Shown here piece after piece: positions 1-7,638 of a DNA stretch of 32,894 nt; within the stretch, counting starts at the first letter, position 1, and every line of letters begins with the position of its first letter. Below the pieces are notes generated by a model. It did no database searches and had not been told where the DNA came from. It saw only the letters and a list, made by a program, of their open reading frames with translations. Source of the stretch: Cytobacillus horneckiae (GTDB taxonomy: Bacteria; Bacillota; Bacilli; Bacillales; Cytobacillaceae); assembly GCF_002835735.1 (NCBI RefSeq), contig NZ_PISD01000026.1, forward strand, positions 1 through 32,894. Direction: 5' to 3'. The translations under genes and the position numbers were made by a program.

Positions 1-20
1 GCCTGCAGGCTGCTTTTTTA
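1..20 (+). terminator. Partial rho-independent terminator of an upstream gene
   Basis: The window opens with GCC-TGCA-GGC-TGC followed by six T. The GCC/GGC arms face each other and the trailing TGC would pair with bases lying outside the window. This looks like the 3' half of a terminator for a gene left of the window. The first arm is cut off, so this is an inference. Confidence 0.45.
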
Positions 21-110
21 TTGCTTTTAATTAATATGTCAGTATCAATCGGATATGTGCAATCTCCAGATGATGATGCCATTTTCCAATAAGTGTGTGT
101 ATTTTTACTA

Positions 111-170
111 TTGACTATAGTGATCAAGCGATTTAAGATAGAAAAATGGAATTAGCTAGACCAGTCACTA
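111..170 (+). promoter_or_regulatory. Sigma-A promoter and LmrA-type operator upstream of tetR gene
   Basis: TTGACT (111-116) and TAAGAT (134-139) are separated by 17 bases, a good vegetative promoter. Downstream, TAGACCAGTCACTA (157-170) resembles the TAGAC-N2-GTCTA repeat at 787-798 and the LmrA/QdoR box of Bacillus subtilis. Placed just after the expected transcription start, it would let the TetR protein block its own transcription. The promoter elements are seen directly; the regulator assignment is inferred. Confidence 0.6.
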
Positions 171-190
171 TAATTTTTTAGAGGTGTACG

Positions 191-763
191 ATGATGAGCT
201 CAAAAAATGACTCAAGGGAAAATATTTTGTCGGCGGCAACTCGGCTTTTTCATATACAGGGATATCACGCTACAGGATTAAATCAAATTTTAAAAGAAAG
301 TGGTGCACCAAAAGGCTCTCTCTACTATCATTTTCCTAACGGCAAAGAACAGCTCGCCATTGAAGCGGTCAATATGATGGCACGGCTAATAGAAGGAGAA
401 CTGAGGGAGCATTTTTCCTTGTTTGATGATCCAGTTCAATGTATTCAGTATCATATACAATTTATTGCAAAGAAGTTTGATGATATTGAGAATCTCAAAT
501 CGCTTCCAGTTGGTCTTATGGCAGCAGAAACATCATTATTTAGCGAGCCGTTAAGGACAGCCTGCTTATCCGCTTTTGAAGGCTGGGAAAAGCTTTATTG
601 TGACAAATTGATTCAACAAGGGTATGAAGACACCTTTGCTAAAGAAATCAGTACGGTCATCAATAGTATGATTGAGGGCGCGATTACGAGATCATTAGCG
701 AATAAAAATGGGGCGCCATTATACTTAGCAGCAGAAAGCATTCAATTACTTTTAAAAAAGTAA
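191..763 (+). CDS. TetR/AcrR-family regulator, LmrA/YxaF-like
   Basis: This 190-residue cytoplasmic repressor has an N-terminal helix-turn-helix at about residues 25-50, with the TetR pattern GYHATGLNQILKESGAPKGS followed by LYYHFPNGKEQL. The C-terminal helical ligand and dimer domain resembles LmrA/YxaF proteins. GAGGTG at 181-186 precedes two adjacent ATG codons (191 and 194), either of which could start. The gene lies directly before a DHA2 exporter, with operator-like repeats on both sides (157-170 and 787-798). By analogy with lmrAB, it probably represses itself and the exporter until a drug-like ligand binds. Family assignment is firm; the ligand is unknown. Confidence 0.88.
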   Translation: MMSSKNDSRENILSAATRLFHIQGYHATGLNQILKESGAPKGSLYYHFPNGKEQLAIEAVNMMARLIEGELREHFSLFDDPVQCIQYHIQFIAKKFDDIENLKSLPVGLMAAETSLFSEPLRTACLSAFEGWEKLYCDKLIQQGYEDTFAKEISTVINSMIEGAITRSLANKNGAPLYLAAESIQLLLKK

Positions 764-786
764 TTGTTTCATATGTTTAAATTATA

Positions 787-798
787 TAGACTGGTCTA
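787..798 (+). promoter_or_regulatory. LmrA-type operator between regulator and exporter
   Basis: TAGAC-TG-GTCTA is a perfect 5-bp inverted repeat with a 2-base centre. It sits 24 bases after the tetR stop codon and 29 bases before the exporter start. It matches the partial site at 157-170, so the exporter may have separate control from the same repressor. Confidence 0.6.
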
Positions 799-827
799 AT
801 TAAAAAAGATTGAGAGGGAAATTAAAA

Positions 828-2261
828 GTGGAACAATCAGCAAATACACAAGCCGTGCAGGTGAAAATTAAGCCTGTGCCAATCGCTATCGCCTTAATGA
901 TAGGTGCTTTTATCGGTCTTTTTAGTGAGACGGCATTAAATATGGCTTTTACAAATATAATGGAAGAATTTAATATTGATGCACATGTCGTGCAGTGGCT
1001 AACTACAGGCTACTTATTAGTATTAGGTATTTTAGTGCCAGTTTCAGGTTTGCTATTACAATGGTTTACAACACGGCAGTTATTCATTGCTTCGTTGACC
1101 TTTTCAATTCTCGGAACATTAATCGGTGCGTTTGCACCGAACTTTGAGTTCGTACTACTATCACGCTTAGTACAAGCGGTAGGCACTGCCTTGCTTTTAC
1201 CATTAATGACAAATGTCATTTTACTGATTTTCCCTCCTAATAAGAGAGGCACGGTCATGGGAACAATGGGCCTTGTAATTATGTGCGCCCCTGCAGTTGG
1301 TCCGACATTGGCAGGCCTTCTTGTTGACAGCTGGGGATGGCAGTCCATATTTTGGGTGTTTTTGCCGATTTTATTATTTACGCTCATCTTTGGACTTATT
1401 TTCATGCAAAATGTTTCAACGATCACTAAGCCGAAAATAGATGTACTTTCAATTATTTTATCGACTATTGGATTTGGCGGAATTGTTTACGGTTTTAGCA
1501 GTGCAGGTGAAGGTGCTGGATCTTGGGGAGATATAACCGTACTCTTGCCGATTATTATCGGAGCAATAGGCATAATATTATTTGCAATTCGCCAATTCAG
1601 AATGGAGCAACCTATGCTCGATCTTACGGTGTTTAAGTTTCCTATGTTTTCAGTAGGGGTATTAATGGTGTTCTTATGCATGATGATTATTTTGTCATCA
1701 GCAATCCTGCTGCCGATGTATTTGAAAGGCGGCCTGTTAATGACAGCGCTGGCGGCTGGATTAGTGCTATTGCCAGGGGGATTCATTAATGGTTTTATGT
1801 CACCAATAACGGGACGATTATTTGATAAATTCGGTCCTAAATATCTTGTAACTCCTGGATTTATTTTAACAACTGTCATGACGTTTTTATTTACTAAAGT
1901 GACAACTGAAACAAGCTCGGTAACAGTGATTGTGATGCATACGATATTATTTATCGGTGTGGCGATGATTATGATGCCTTCGCAAACAAATGGTCTAAAC
2001 CAATTGCCGAAGCGTTACTATCCAGATGGCTCTGCGATAATGAATACATTATCACAAATTGCTGGAGCAATTGGAACTGCGGTTGCTGTTAGTATCATGG
2101 CTGCAGGACAAAACGGATACCTTGCAGCTGCAGCATCAACAGATCAAAATGCAATGGCAGAAGCAATGACAGCCGGCGTACAAAACGCCTTCTTATTCGC
2201 TTTTGTAGCTTCAATCATTGGATTAATGGTTTCATTCTTTGTAAAACGAGTGAAGGTTTAA
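828..2261 (+). CDS. DHA2-family MFS multidrug exporter, LmrB-like
   Basis: This is a 477-residue membrane protein with about 14 hydrophobic segments, typical of proton-driven drug efflux pumps of the DHA2 (EmrB/LmrB) family; LmrB itself has a similar length. The antiporter motif C is visible as APAVGPTLAGLL at about residues 154-165, followed by the family GW-Q pattern near 170. I chose the GTG at 828 because GAGAGGG (812-818) is well spaced for it; a TTG at 810 would start upstream of that ribosome binding site. It follows the TetR gene in the same direction and ends in a hairpin at 2270-2317. Exact substrates (lincomycin or other drugs) are not readable from sequence. Confidence 0.85.
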   Translation: MEQSANTQAVQVKIKPVPIAIALMIGAFIGLFSETALNMAFTNIMEEFNIDAHVVQWLTTGYLLVLGILVPVSGLLLQWFTTRQLFIASLTFSILGTLIGAFAPNFEFVLLSRLVQAVGTALLLPLMTNVILLIFPPNKRGTVMGTMGLVIMCAPAVGPTLAGLLVDSWGWQSIFWVFLPILLFTLIFGLIFMQNVSTITKPKIDVLSIILSTIGFGGIVYGFSSAGEGAGSWGDITVLLPIIIGAIGIILFAIRQFRMEQPMLDLTVFKFPMFSVGVLMVFLCMMIILSSAILLPMYLKGGLLMTALAAGLVLLPGGFINGFMSPITGRLFDKFGPKYLVTPGFILTTVMTFLFTKVTTETSSVTVIVMHTILFIGVAMIMMPSQTNGLNQLPKRYYPDGSAIMNTLSQIAGAIGTAVAVSIMAAGQNGYLAAAASTDQNAMAEAMTAGVQNAFLFAFVASIIGLMVSFFVKRVKV

Positions 2262-2269
2262 TAATAGAT

Positions 2270-2320
2270 GAGGATATTCAATATGCTGTTTAACGGCTAT
2301 TGGATATGCTCTTTTTTCTT
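2270..2320 (+). terminator. Terminator of the efflux gene
   Basis: The arms 2270-2283 and 2298-2311 pair over 14 positions with two mismatches, followed by TTTTTTCTTTT. It ends transcription from the left and abuts the oppositely oriented terminator at 2331-2358. Confidence 0.65.
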
Positions 2321-2330
2321 TTAACTAAAA

Positions 2331-2358
2331 AAGAGCTGCCACAAAAAGGGCAACTCTT
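2331..2358 (-). terminator. Terminator of the LOG-family gene
   Basis: AAGAGCTGCC (2331-2340) pairs with GGCAACTCTT (2349-2358) around a 7-base loop, with one G-U pair. On the minus strand the stem is followed by a T-rich tract. It lies 8 bases past the stop codon of the minus-strand gene. Confidence 0.75.
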
Positions 2359-2366
2359 CTTTCGGT

Positions 2367-2948
2367 TTATGTTTGACTCTTTTTTAAAAATGTCTTTACT
2401 TCGGGAGGAGAATAAGTATAAAACTGCTGAATTAAGTGGGCAGGGTTGGAATCAACCAATGCCATCTTTACAAACTTATCTTGTAGAAATTGCTGCTCAT
2501 TCATATGTGTGAAAAAGGAGATTAATAAATAATAGTAGTGATCAATATTTAATATGCCAATAGGCTTCTGATGGAGACCGAGCTGACCCCACGTAAATAC
2601 TTCGAAAAACTCTTCTAATGTTCCTGACCCACCTGGCAGAATAATAAATCCATCAGCCAGCTGCTCCATTTTTTGCTTTCGCTCATGCATGGAGTCAACA
2701 GTGATGAGTTCAGTAATATGCGGGTGTGCGATCTCTTTATCCCGCAAAAATTTTGGAAGGACGCCTATGACTTTGCCGCCTTCTTCAAGAACAGCATCTG
2801 CGACTGTCCCCATTAAACCGATGCTTGAGCCGCCATAGACAAGTGCGATATTTCTTCTAGCTAATTCTTTTCCTAATAGTTCGGCTCCTCTTTTATAAGA
2901 CGGAAGTGCGCCATTACTAGAACCGCAAAAGACTGCAATTGCTTTCAT
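2367..2948 (-). CDS. LOG-family nucleotide 5'-monophosphate phosphoribohydrolase (YvdD-like)
   Basis: This 193-residue cytosolic protein belongs to the LOG / TIGR00730 family, which cleaves the N-glycosidic bond of nucleoside 5'-monophosphates, including cytokinin-type ones. Visible signatures are the Rossmann start with CGSS at residues 8-11, MHERKQKM near 87-94, and the active-site PGGSGTLEE at 105-113, holding the conserved glutamates. Length matches B. subtilis YvdD. A GGGGG ribosome binding site about 9 bases upstream supports the ATG at 2948. It is convergent with the efflux gene and divergent from the methyltransferase at 3035. The physiological substrate in Bacillus is unclear. Confidence 0.9.
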   Translation of the reverse strand: MKAIAVFCGSSNGALPSYKRGAELLGKELARRNIALVYGGSSIGLMGTVADAVLEEGGKVIGVLPKFLRDKEIAHPHITELITVDSMHERKQKMEQLADGFIILPGGSGTLEEFFEVFTWGQLGLHQKPIGILNIDHYYYLLISFFTHMNEQQFLQDKFVKMALVDSNPAHLIQQFYTYSPPEVKTFLKKSQT

Positions 2949-2977
2949 TTTTTTCTACCCCCTGGTGCATAAATGAA

Positions 2978-2998
2978 TTATACTTATTTAAAGTATAA
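2978..2998. promoter_or_regulatory. Palindrome in a divergent promoter region
   Basis: TTATACTT (2978-2985) and AAGTATAA (2991-2998) form a perfect 8-bp inverted repeat around ATTTA. It lies between the divergent LOG and methyltransferase genes. The minus-strand copy contains a TATAAT-like box, so it may be an operator overlapping the promoters. No dedicated regulator is adjacent. Confidence 0.4.
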
Positions 2999-3034
2999 CA
3001 AAAATTCAAATAAATTGAAGCGGCGGGTGGAGTC

Positions 3035-3865
3035 ATGAATCAAGTCGATCATATTGCAGAGTGTATGGCGACAAGCGGTAATATACAAAGAGTACAAACA
3101 GCACATCGGTTAAAATTAGCAGAATTTTGGAACATTAAAGAAGGAGATAAAGTTCTTGAAATCGGCTGTGGCCAAGGAGATACAACAGCTGTCCTTGCTT
3201 ACTTAGTAGGAGAGAAGGGATTTGTGCATGGTATTGATATTGCTTCGCCACTATATGGTTCTCCCATCACATTAGGAGAATCGATGGAATACTTGCTGCA
3301 ATCACGACTTGGAAATAGAATTCACGTCGATTTTAGTATGGACATATTGACCGACAAAATAGATTTTATTGAAAATTCTTTTGACCATATTGTTTTTTCA
3401 CATTGCTCCTGGTATTTAAAATCAATTGAAGAATTTTCTGCAGTGATGAAGAAGGTAAAGAAATGGGGATGGCGGCTTTGCTTTGCTGAATGGGATACAA
3501 GAATCAGTACAGTAGAACAATACCCACATCTGTTATCCGTGCTCATTCAAGCTCAATACGAATCTTTTAAACAAGAAAGTGATGCCAATATCCGGTCGCT
3601 TTTTACACCATTTGATATTCAATCAGTTGTACGTGCTGCCGGCTGGGAGATTTTAAAAGAGCATATTATTTTTTCTCCAGATCTCCAGGATGCAAAATGG
3701 GAGGTAAATAAGTTAGTTACAGATTTGAATGATGAGCTGGACAAAATAGGAGAAATGCCAGAAAAGCTCAAGCTGCTTATTCAATCACAAATGTCAATAT
3801 TAGAGGATTTTCGCGTAATGAATGAAATTACTCCTTTATCAGTCTATGCGTTTACTGCAGAATAA
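3035..3865 (+). CDS. Class I SAM-dependent methyltransferase
   Basis: This is a 276-residue soluble protein with the SAM-binding motif I VLEIGCGQGDT at residues 40-50 and an acidic loop (GIDIAS) after the second strand. The Rossmann core spans roughly residues 35-160. The remaining C-terminal part is family-specific and probably recognises the substrate, which cannot be named. GGGTGGAG just before the ATG is the ribosome binding site. The gene stands alone, bounded by a palindromic divergent promoter region and a terminator at 3877-3906. Confidence 0.85.
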   Translation: MNQVDHIAECMATSGNIQRVQTAHRLKLAEFWNIKEGDKVLEIGCGQGDTTAVLAYLVGEKGFVHGIDIASPLYGSPITLGESMEYLLQSRLGNRIHVDFSMDILTDKIDFIENSFDHIVFSHCSWYLKSIEEFSAVMKKVKKWGWRLCFAEWDTRISTVEQYPHLLSVLIQAQYESFKQESDANIRSLFTPFDIQSVVRAAGWEILKEHIIFSPDLQDAKWEVNKLVTDLNDELDKIGEMPEKLKLLIQSQMSILEDFRVMNEITPLSVYAFTAE

Positions 3866-3876
3866 TAATGTGAGAC

Positions 3877-3906
3877 AAGCTCCCTTGGCATTTTAAGGGA
3901 GCTTTT
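3877..3906 (+). terminator. Terminator after the methyltransferase
   Basis: AAGCTCCCTT (3877-3886) and AAGGGAGCTT (3895-3904) are perfect 10-bp arms around an 8-base loop. The T tract is short (TTTT). Confidence 0.75.
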
Positions 3907-3952
3907 CCCATCGAGCACAAGTATATAATTAAAGTGAATTGGGGGGCACTAG

Positions 3953-4945
3953 ATGAAACTGAATGATGAATTATACGGTGAGTTTGTAGTAGAAGAGGTA
4001 CTCGAAAAGCTGATTTACAGCAAGGCAGTGCAAAGGTTAAAGGGCATTCATCAAGGAGGCGCGAGCTATCTCGTAAATGAGCGTTGGAATCTCACCAGAT
4101 ATGAGCATTCGATTGGCGTGATGCTCTTAATTAAAAAGCTGGGAGGAAAGATAGAAGAACAGATTGCAGGCTTATTGCATGATGTCTCACATACTGCCTT
4201 CTCACATGTTGTGGATGATGTATTAAACTATAAAAATGAGGACTATCATGAATTTATTTTTAAAGAAGTTATTACTAAGTCTGATATTCCTGACATTTTA
4301 AAGGATTATGGCTACAATTATAAAGATATTTTATTCGATGACTCACAATGGACGATATTGGAACAGCCGTTACCTGCATTATGTGCCGATCGAATAGATT
4401 ATACGCTCAGGGATATGTATTCATATGGGAAAATCAGTATGGAAGAAGTCAGCACCTTTTTGCAGAATTTAAAAGTGGTGAATGGCAGATTGTGCATTAG
4501 GAAGGTTGAGGCTGCAGAATGGTTTGTTGCAGCCTATTATAAAGAGGTGATTGATTTCTTTTTACATCCGCTTAATGTTTATGGTTATTTTAAGCTGGCG
4601 CAAATATTGAGAAAAGGAATAGAAAAGGGAATAATTACAAAACATCATTTTCTCAAGGAAGACAAACAAGTAATAGCAGAATTAAGGGACAGTGAAGATG
4701 AGGAAATCATTTGTTTATTAAAAGAGCTTAAAGACGTTCAAGTAGAAGAAAATAAAACTGATTATCAAATTCATATGAAAAAGAAGGTTAGATTAATAGA
4801 TCCTGATGTTGCTCTTGAAGAGAAACTTATTCCTGTATCAAGGATATCAGACAAAGTAAAGACAATGAACGACCAAGCCTATGAAAAGGCAAGCAAAGGC
4901 ATTTATATTAAAGTAAATGAGGTTAATAACAATGAAATTATATAA
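3953..4945 (+). CDS. HD-domain phosphohydrolase (COG1078-like)
   Basis: This 330-residue cytosolic HD-superfamily protein has metal-binding residues at H52 in RYEHSIG, H76-D77 in GLLHDVSHTAFSH, and a later aspartate in the CADRIDYTLRD segment. That arrangement fits the HD-superfamily phosphohydrolases related to dGTPase and YwfO, which act on nucleotides. It is shorter than YwfO, so the exact substrate is uncertain. GGGGGG about 7 bases before the ATG is a strong ribosome binding site. Its last 14 bases overlap the start of the interrupted methyltransferase gene, implying co-translation in the ancestor. Confidence 0.82.
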   Translation: MKLNDELYGEFVVEEVLEKLIYSKAVQRLKGIHQGGASYLVNERWNLTRYEHSIGVMLLIKKLGGKIEEQIAGLLHDVSHTAFSHVVDDVLNYKNEDYHEFIFKEVITKSDIPDILKDYGYNYKDILFDDSQWTILEQPLPALCADRIDYTLRDMYSYGKISMEEVSTFLQNLKVVNGRLCIRKVEAAEWFVAAYYKEVIDFFLHPLNVYGYFKLAQILRKGIEKGIITKHHFLKEDKQVIAELRDSEDEEIICLLKELKDVQVEENKTDYQIHMKKKVRLIDPDVALEEKLIPVSRISDKVKTMNDQAYEKASKGIYIKVNEVNNNEII

Positions 4946-5702
4946 CTTTGAAGAATATGATCGACCGAATTTATATGATACAGAAAATGGAAATTACAAG
5001 GAAGACCTTCCATTTCTATTAAAATGGGCTGAAAGATGTTAAGGCCCAATCATTGATCTTGCCTGTGGAACGGGAAGGGCAACGATCCCGCTAGCAATTG
5101 TTGGCCATACAATCATCGGCGTCGACATCCATAAAGGAATGCTTGACTTGGCTAAGCAGAAAGCAGAAGTTCTTAATTTGGCTATTGATTAGGTTCAGCA
5201 GGATTGTACCGAATTGGATTTGCCTCTTAAAAGCGAGTTGATTTTTTCTGTCGGCAATTCTTTTCAACATTTTCTAACAAATGAACAGCAAGATGCTCTG
5301 CTCTCATCGGTCCAACGCCATTTAGCAACGGGCGGCTATTTTATTTTTGAAACGAGATTCCCAAATGCAGAAGAACTGCTGCAGCCGACCACAGAGGAAT
5401 ACTGGAGAACCTATAAGAATCAACTAACAGGAAAATCTGTAGATGTATATACCATTAGTCAGTATGATTCCCTCAATCAATTGCAGCATTATACAACGAT
5501 AAGAAAAGAAGACGGTCAGCAAGATATAAGCACCCGCATTACCTTAAGATATGTTTTTCCAAAAGAAATGCAGCGGTTATTAAACAGTCATGGATTTGAC
5601 ATTGTCCATATATACAAAGATTGGAATGAACGATTTATTACAAAAGACAGTGTTCAGATGGTATACGTTTGCAGGAAATCTGAAGATAGTAGTGAAAGAT
5701 AG
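4932..5702 (+). pseudogene. SAM-dependent methyltransferase with two in-frame stop codons
   Basis: Translation from ATG 4932 (GAGG at about 4919-4922) runs in one uninterrupted frame to the stop at 5700-5702, about 256 codons, except for TAA at 5040-5042 (codon 37) and TAG at 5190-5192 (codon 87). Between them lies an intact SAM motif I, PIIDLACGTGRATIPLA, and the rest continues through typical methyltransferase strands (IFSVGNSFQHF, GGYFIFETRFPNAEE). There is no frameshift. The TAG replaces a residue followed by VQQDCTELDL, where tryptophan would be natural (TGG to TAG). It overlaps the HD gene by 14 bases. A TTG at 5214 could start a fragment lacking the SAM site, which would probably be inactive. 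Confidence 0.8.
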
Positions 5703-5952
5703 TTTACAAATATTTGGAGTGGTGCTTTGAAATTATCTACATAATTTAATCTTATATATCCGTGAAAGAAGCGAGATAAGAGCTGTTCAGCGGAATAAAA
5801 AGGAATCTGCTGTTCAATGAGAGTGTTTGGTAGATAAAGTGGTGGCTGCAATTCCATTGTAAATGGCCCAGACAATAGTTAAAACTAACCGATGTTTTTT
5901 AAGAAGTTTTCCTAAAATAGGTATTTGTAATAGACAACTTATCCCTGTGGTA

Positions 5953-5961
5953 CATACCCTA
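5953..5961 (+). promoter_or_regulatory. Sigma-K-like -10 element upstream of cotD-like gene
   Basis: CATACCCTA matches the sigma-K -10 consensus CATANNNTA exactly. An AC dinucleotide at 5934-5935 lies 17 bases upstream, where the short sigma-K -35 is expected. The element is 33 bases before the GTG start of a coat protein gene, as expected for a mother-cell late sporulation gene. The remaining part of 5703-5993 shows no other convincing gene or signal. Confidence 0.6.
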
Positions 5962-5993
5962 TTAAGGAATAAAATAAAAATGGAGGTCTTAAC

Positions 5994-6368
5994 GTGAACT
6001 ACAAACAATGGAATAATTCTAATCAAGTGGCGGGTGCTTCCGCGAATCCATGGGGAAATGGGAATGGCTATGGACAAACTGCACCACAGTATTGTGCACC
6101 ACAAGTATCGCCGACGCAAACCGGGCCAACTCAAGTCTCACCGACAAAGCAATATGTGAAAACGAATGTGTCTAACACTGAAGTTTCCCATATTCACCCT
6201 AGCCATACGACAAACGTCAACAAACACATGACTACTCACAAACACTATTTCCCGCATACTGAATCTGTAGTTAATGATATTAAAGAGCAGCATGTGATGT
6301 GTGGAAAGCCGCACCATCCTTGCCCACCATGTAATCCTTGTGGACCAAAAAGACCATTTGGGTGGTAA
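5994..6368 (+). CDS. CotD-family inner spore coat protein
   Basis: This 124-residue protein is rich in His, Pro, Asn and Cys. The central segment VSHIHPSHTTNVNKHMTTHK followed by HYFPHTESV matches the diagnostic core of CotD (HIHPxHTTNVN...HYFPHT). It ends with CGKPHHPCPPCNPCGPK, a cysteine-proline tail. Compared with B. subtilis CotD (about 75 residues) it has an extra N-terminal stretch of roughly 50 residues, rich in Asn/Gly/Gln and with repeated QVSPT. GTG is the start: GGAGG at 5982-5986 is correctly spaced and no in-frame ATG precedes it. The sigma-K-like -10 at 5953 and the strong hairpin at 6379 make it a single-gene sporulation unit. Confidence 0.85.
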   Translation: MNYKQWNNSNQVAGASANPWGNGNGYGQTAPQYCAPQVSPTQTGPTQVSPTKQYVKTNVSNTEVSHIHPSHTTNVNKHMTTHKHYFPHTESVVNDIKEQHVMCGKPHHPCPPCNPCGPKRPFGW

Positions 6369-6370
6369 GC

Positions 6371-6418
6371 AATAACAGAGGCCTATCCAGCTAAGCTGGA
6401 TAGGCCTTTAATGTTATT
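6371..6418. terminator. Strong hairpin between cotD-like and ACR3-like genes
   Basis: AGGCCTATCCAGC (6379-6391) and GCTGGATAGGCCT (6395-6407) pair perfectly over 13 bp around a 3-base loop. An outer AATAACA/TGTTATT stem (6371-6377, 6412-6418) extends it. It sits between two convergent genes and can serve both, although the T tract is short on either side. Confidence 0.75.
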
Positions 6419-6471
6419 GTAGGATATGGTTCTGTTTGTAATACATCAGAAACCTGCTATTTTCATGCTTG

Positions 6472-7419
6472 CTATTTCTTTCTCATCATTAGCAAAGCTT
6501 GTGAAACTACAGCTAACACAGGCAGCTCAATTAATGGACCAATCACAAGTGCTAAGGCAATCATTGGCTGTTCGGGGAATGCTGTTACGGCAATAGCAAG
6601 TGCAACAGGAGAGTTTCTGGCAATGATGGTGAGATTTAGGCTAACTGCATCTTCGTATGAGAATTTCAGCAGCTTGCCAACTAGTTTTGCTACGATAAAA
6701 TTTATGAAAAAATACAATAATATTGGCACGAACAAGATGGAAATAAGCTCAAGATTATTGAATAAGTAAGATCCTTGAGAAGCAAACATCGCTGCAACAG
6801 CAAGGCAGAGAAAAATGATTTGCGATGATGCAAAAAACGGGATGACTTTAGCATTTAATAGTGTAACCCTCTTTTTCAATACGATACGTGTTAAATGAGC
6901 CAGTGTGAACGGTAAAATTAATACAAGAATGACACTTTCGAAAATAGTTGATACGGATATTGTTTCAATAGTTCCAGCAAAGATAAATAAATACACCGGT
7001 AAAAGTACAAGCTGCAAAATCAAATTAATTGGTAGCACGGATGTGGATAACGGCACATTTCCTTTAGCAATCGAGGTAAATACTAAATACCAATCCGTAC
7101 ATGGCGTCACCATCAGCATAATGAAGCCAATCCATAATGCAGGATGATCTGCAAGAAAAACTGCCCCAAGCCCCCATGCTAAAAGAGGTGTCCAAACGAA
7201 GTTGATTATTGTTGACGCACTAAGAAAGCGAATATTTTTAAAAGCATCCTTCAAATTTTTTAATGGAGTGGTTAAAAACAGTCCATACAGCATTAAAATT
7301 AAGAATGGTATAATCAGTGATTCTGCATGCTGTTGGATAAAATTAAATTGCCCCAGTAAAAGACCGATAAAAACGGCTATTAGTATAATAATGGTTTGAA
7401 ATTTTTCTATAAGACTCAT
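6472..7419 (-). CDS. ACR3-family (arsenite/bile-acid symporter superfamily) transporter
   Basis: This 315-residue integral membrane protein has about ten hydrophobic segments. The TPCTDWYLVFT motif near residue 110 corresponds to the conserved APCT segment of Acr3 arsenite exporters, and LTIIARNSPVALAIAVTAFP to the second family motif. Both identify the BART/ACR3 fold. The segment after PCT differs from classic Acr3 (usually TAMVFVW), so the transported ion may not be arsenite. I start at ATG 7419, preceded by AAGGGA; an upstream TTG at 7434 overlaps that site. No arsR or arsenate reductase gene is adjacent, so the specificity is uncertain. Confidence 0.78.
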   Translation of the reverse strand: MSLIEKFQTIIILIAVFIGLLLGQFNFIQQHAESLIIPFLILMLYGLFLTTPLKNLKDAFKNIRFLSASTIINFVWTPLLAWGLGAVFLADHPALWIGFIMLMVTPCTDWYLVFTSIAKGNVPLSTSVLPINLILQLVLLPVYLFIFAGTIETISVSTIFESVILVLILPFTLAHLTRIVLKKRVTLLNAKVIPFFASSQIIFLCLAVAAMFASQGSYLFNNLELISILFVPILLYFFINFIVAKLVGKLLKFSYEDAVSLNLTIIARNSPVALAIAVTAFPEQPMIALALVIGPLIELPVLAVVSQALLMMRKK

Positions 7420-7564
7420 GTTTGTTCCCTTCAAATGACCGGCATTCGTTCTAAATACAATGTTACAATAAATGCTTTAATTAGACTAGATATGAGAACT
7501 ATACGATGTTTTAGGATAAAAGAAAATATTAAATGATTAAATCTGGGGTGTTTTTTTTGGATTT

Positions 7565-7600
7565 TATATAAATATTTATATACAAATGTTTATATATGGA
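7565..7600 (+). promoter_or_regulatory. AT-rich palindromes upstream of MFS gene
   Basis: TATATAAATATTTATATA (7565-7582) is a perfect 18-base palindrome. It overlaps an imperfect one built from TATATA arms at 7577-7596. The pair lies just before the MFS ribosome binding site. It could be the operator for the PadR-type regulator encoded downstream at 9026, by proximity only. Confidence 0.4.
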
Positions 7601-7638
7601 TTAGAATGAAAATAAAAATTTTGAAAGGATGGATATAT

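Noticed and set aside
1010..1879. Two minus-strand open frames inside the DHA2 exporter gene
   Set aside because: They are antisense to a well-supported membrane protein, lack ribosome binding sites and have low-complexity translations.
2300..2512. Plus-strand open frame after the exporter
   Set aside because: It spans two terminators and the 3' end of the LOG gene on the other strand, without a ribosome binding site.
5654..6134. Minus-strand open frames over the gap before the coat gene
   Set aside because: No start signals. One covers the coat gene 5' end, and composition does not look like a protein family I know.
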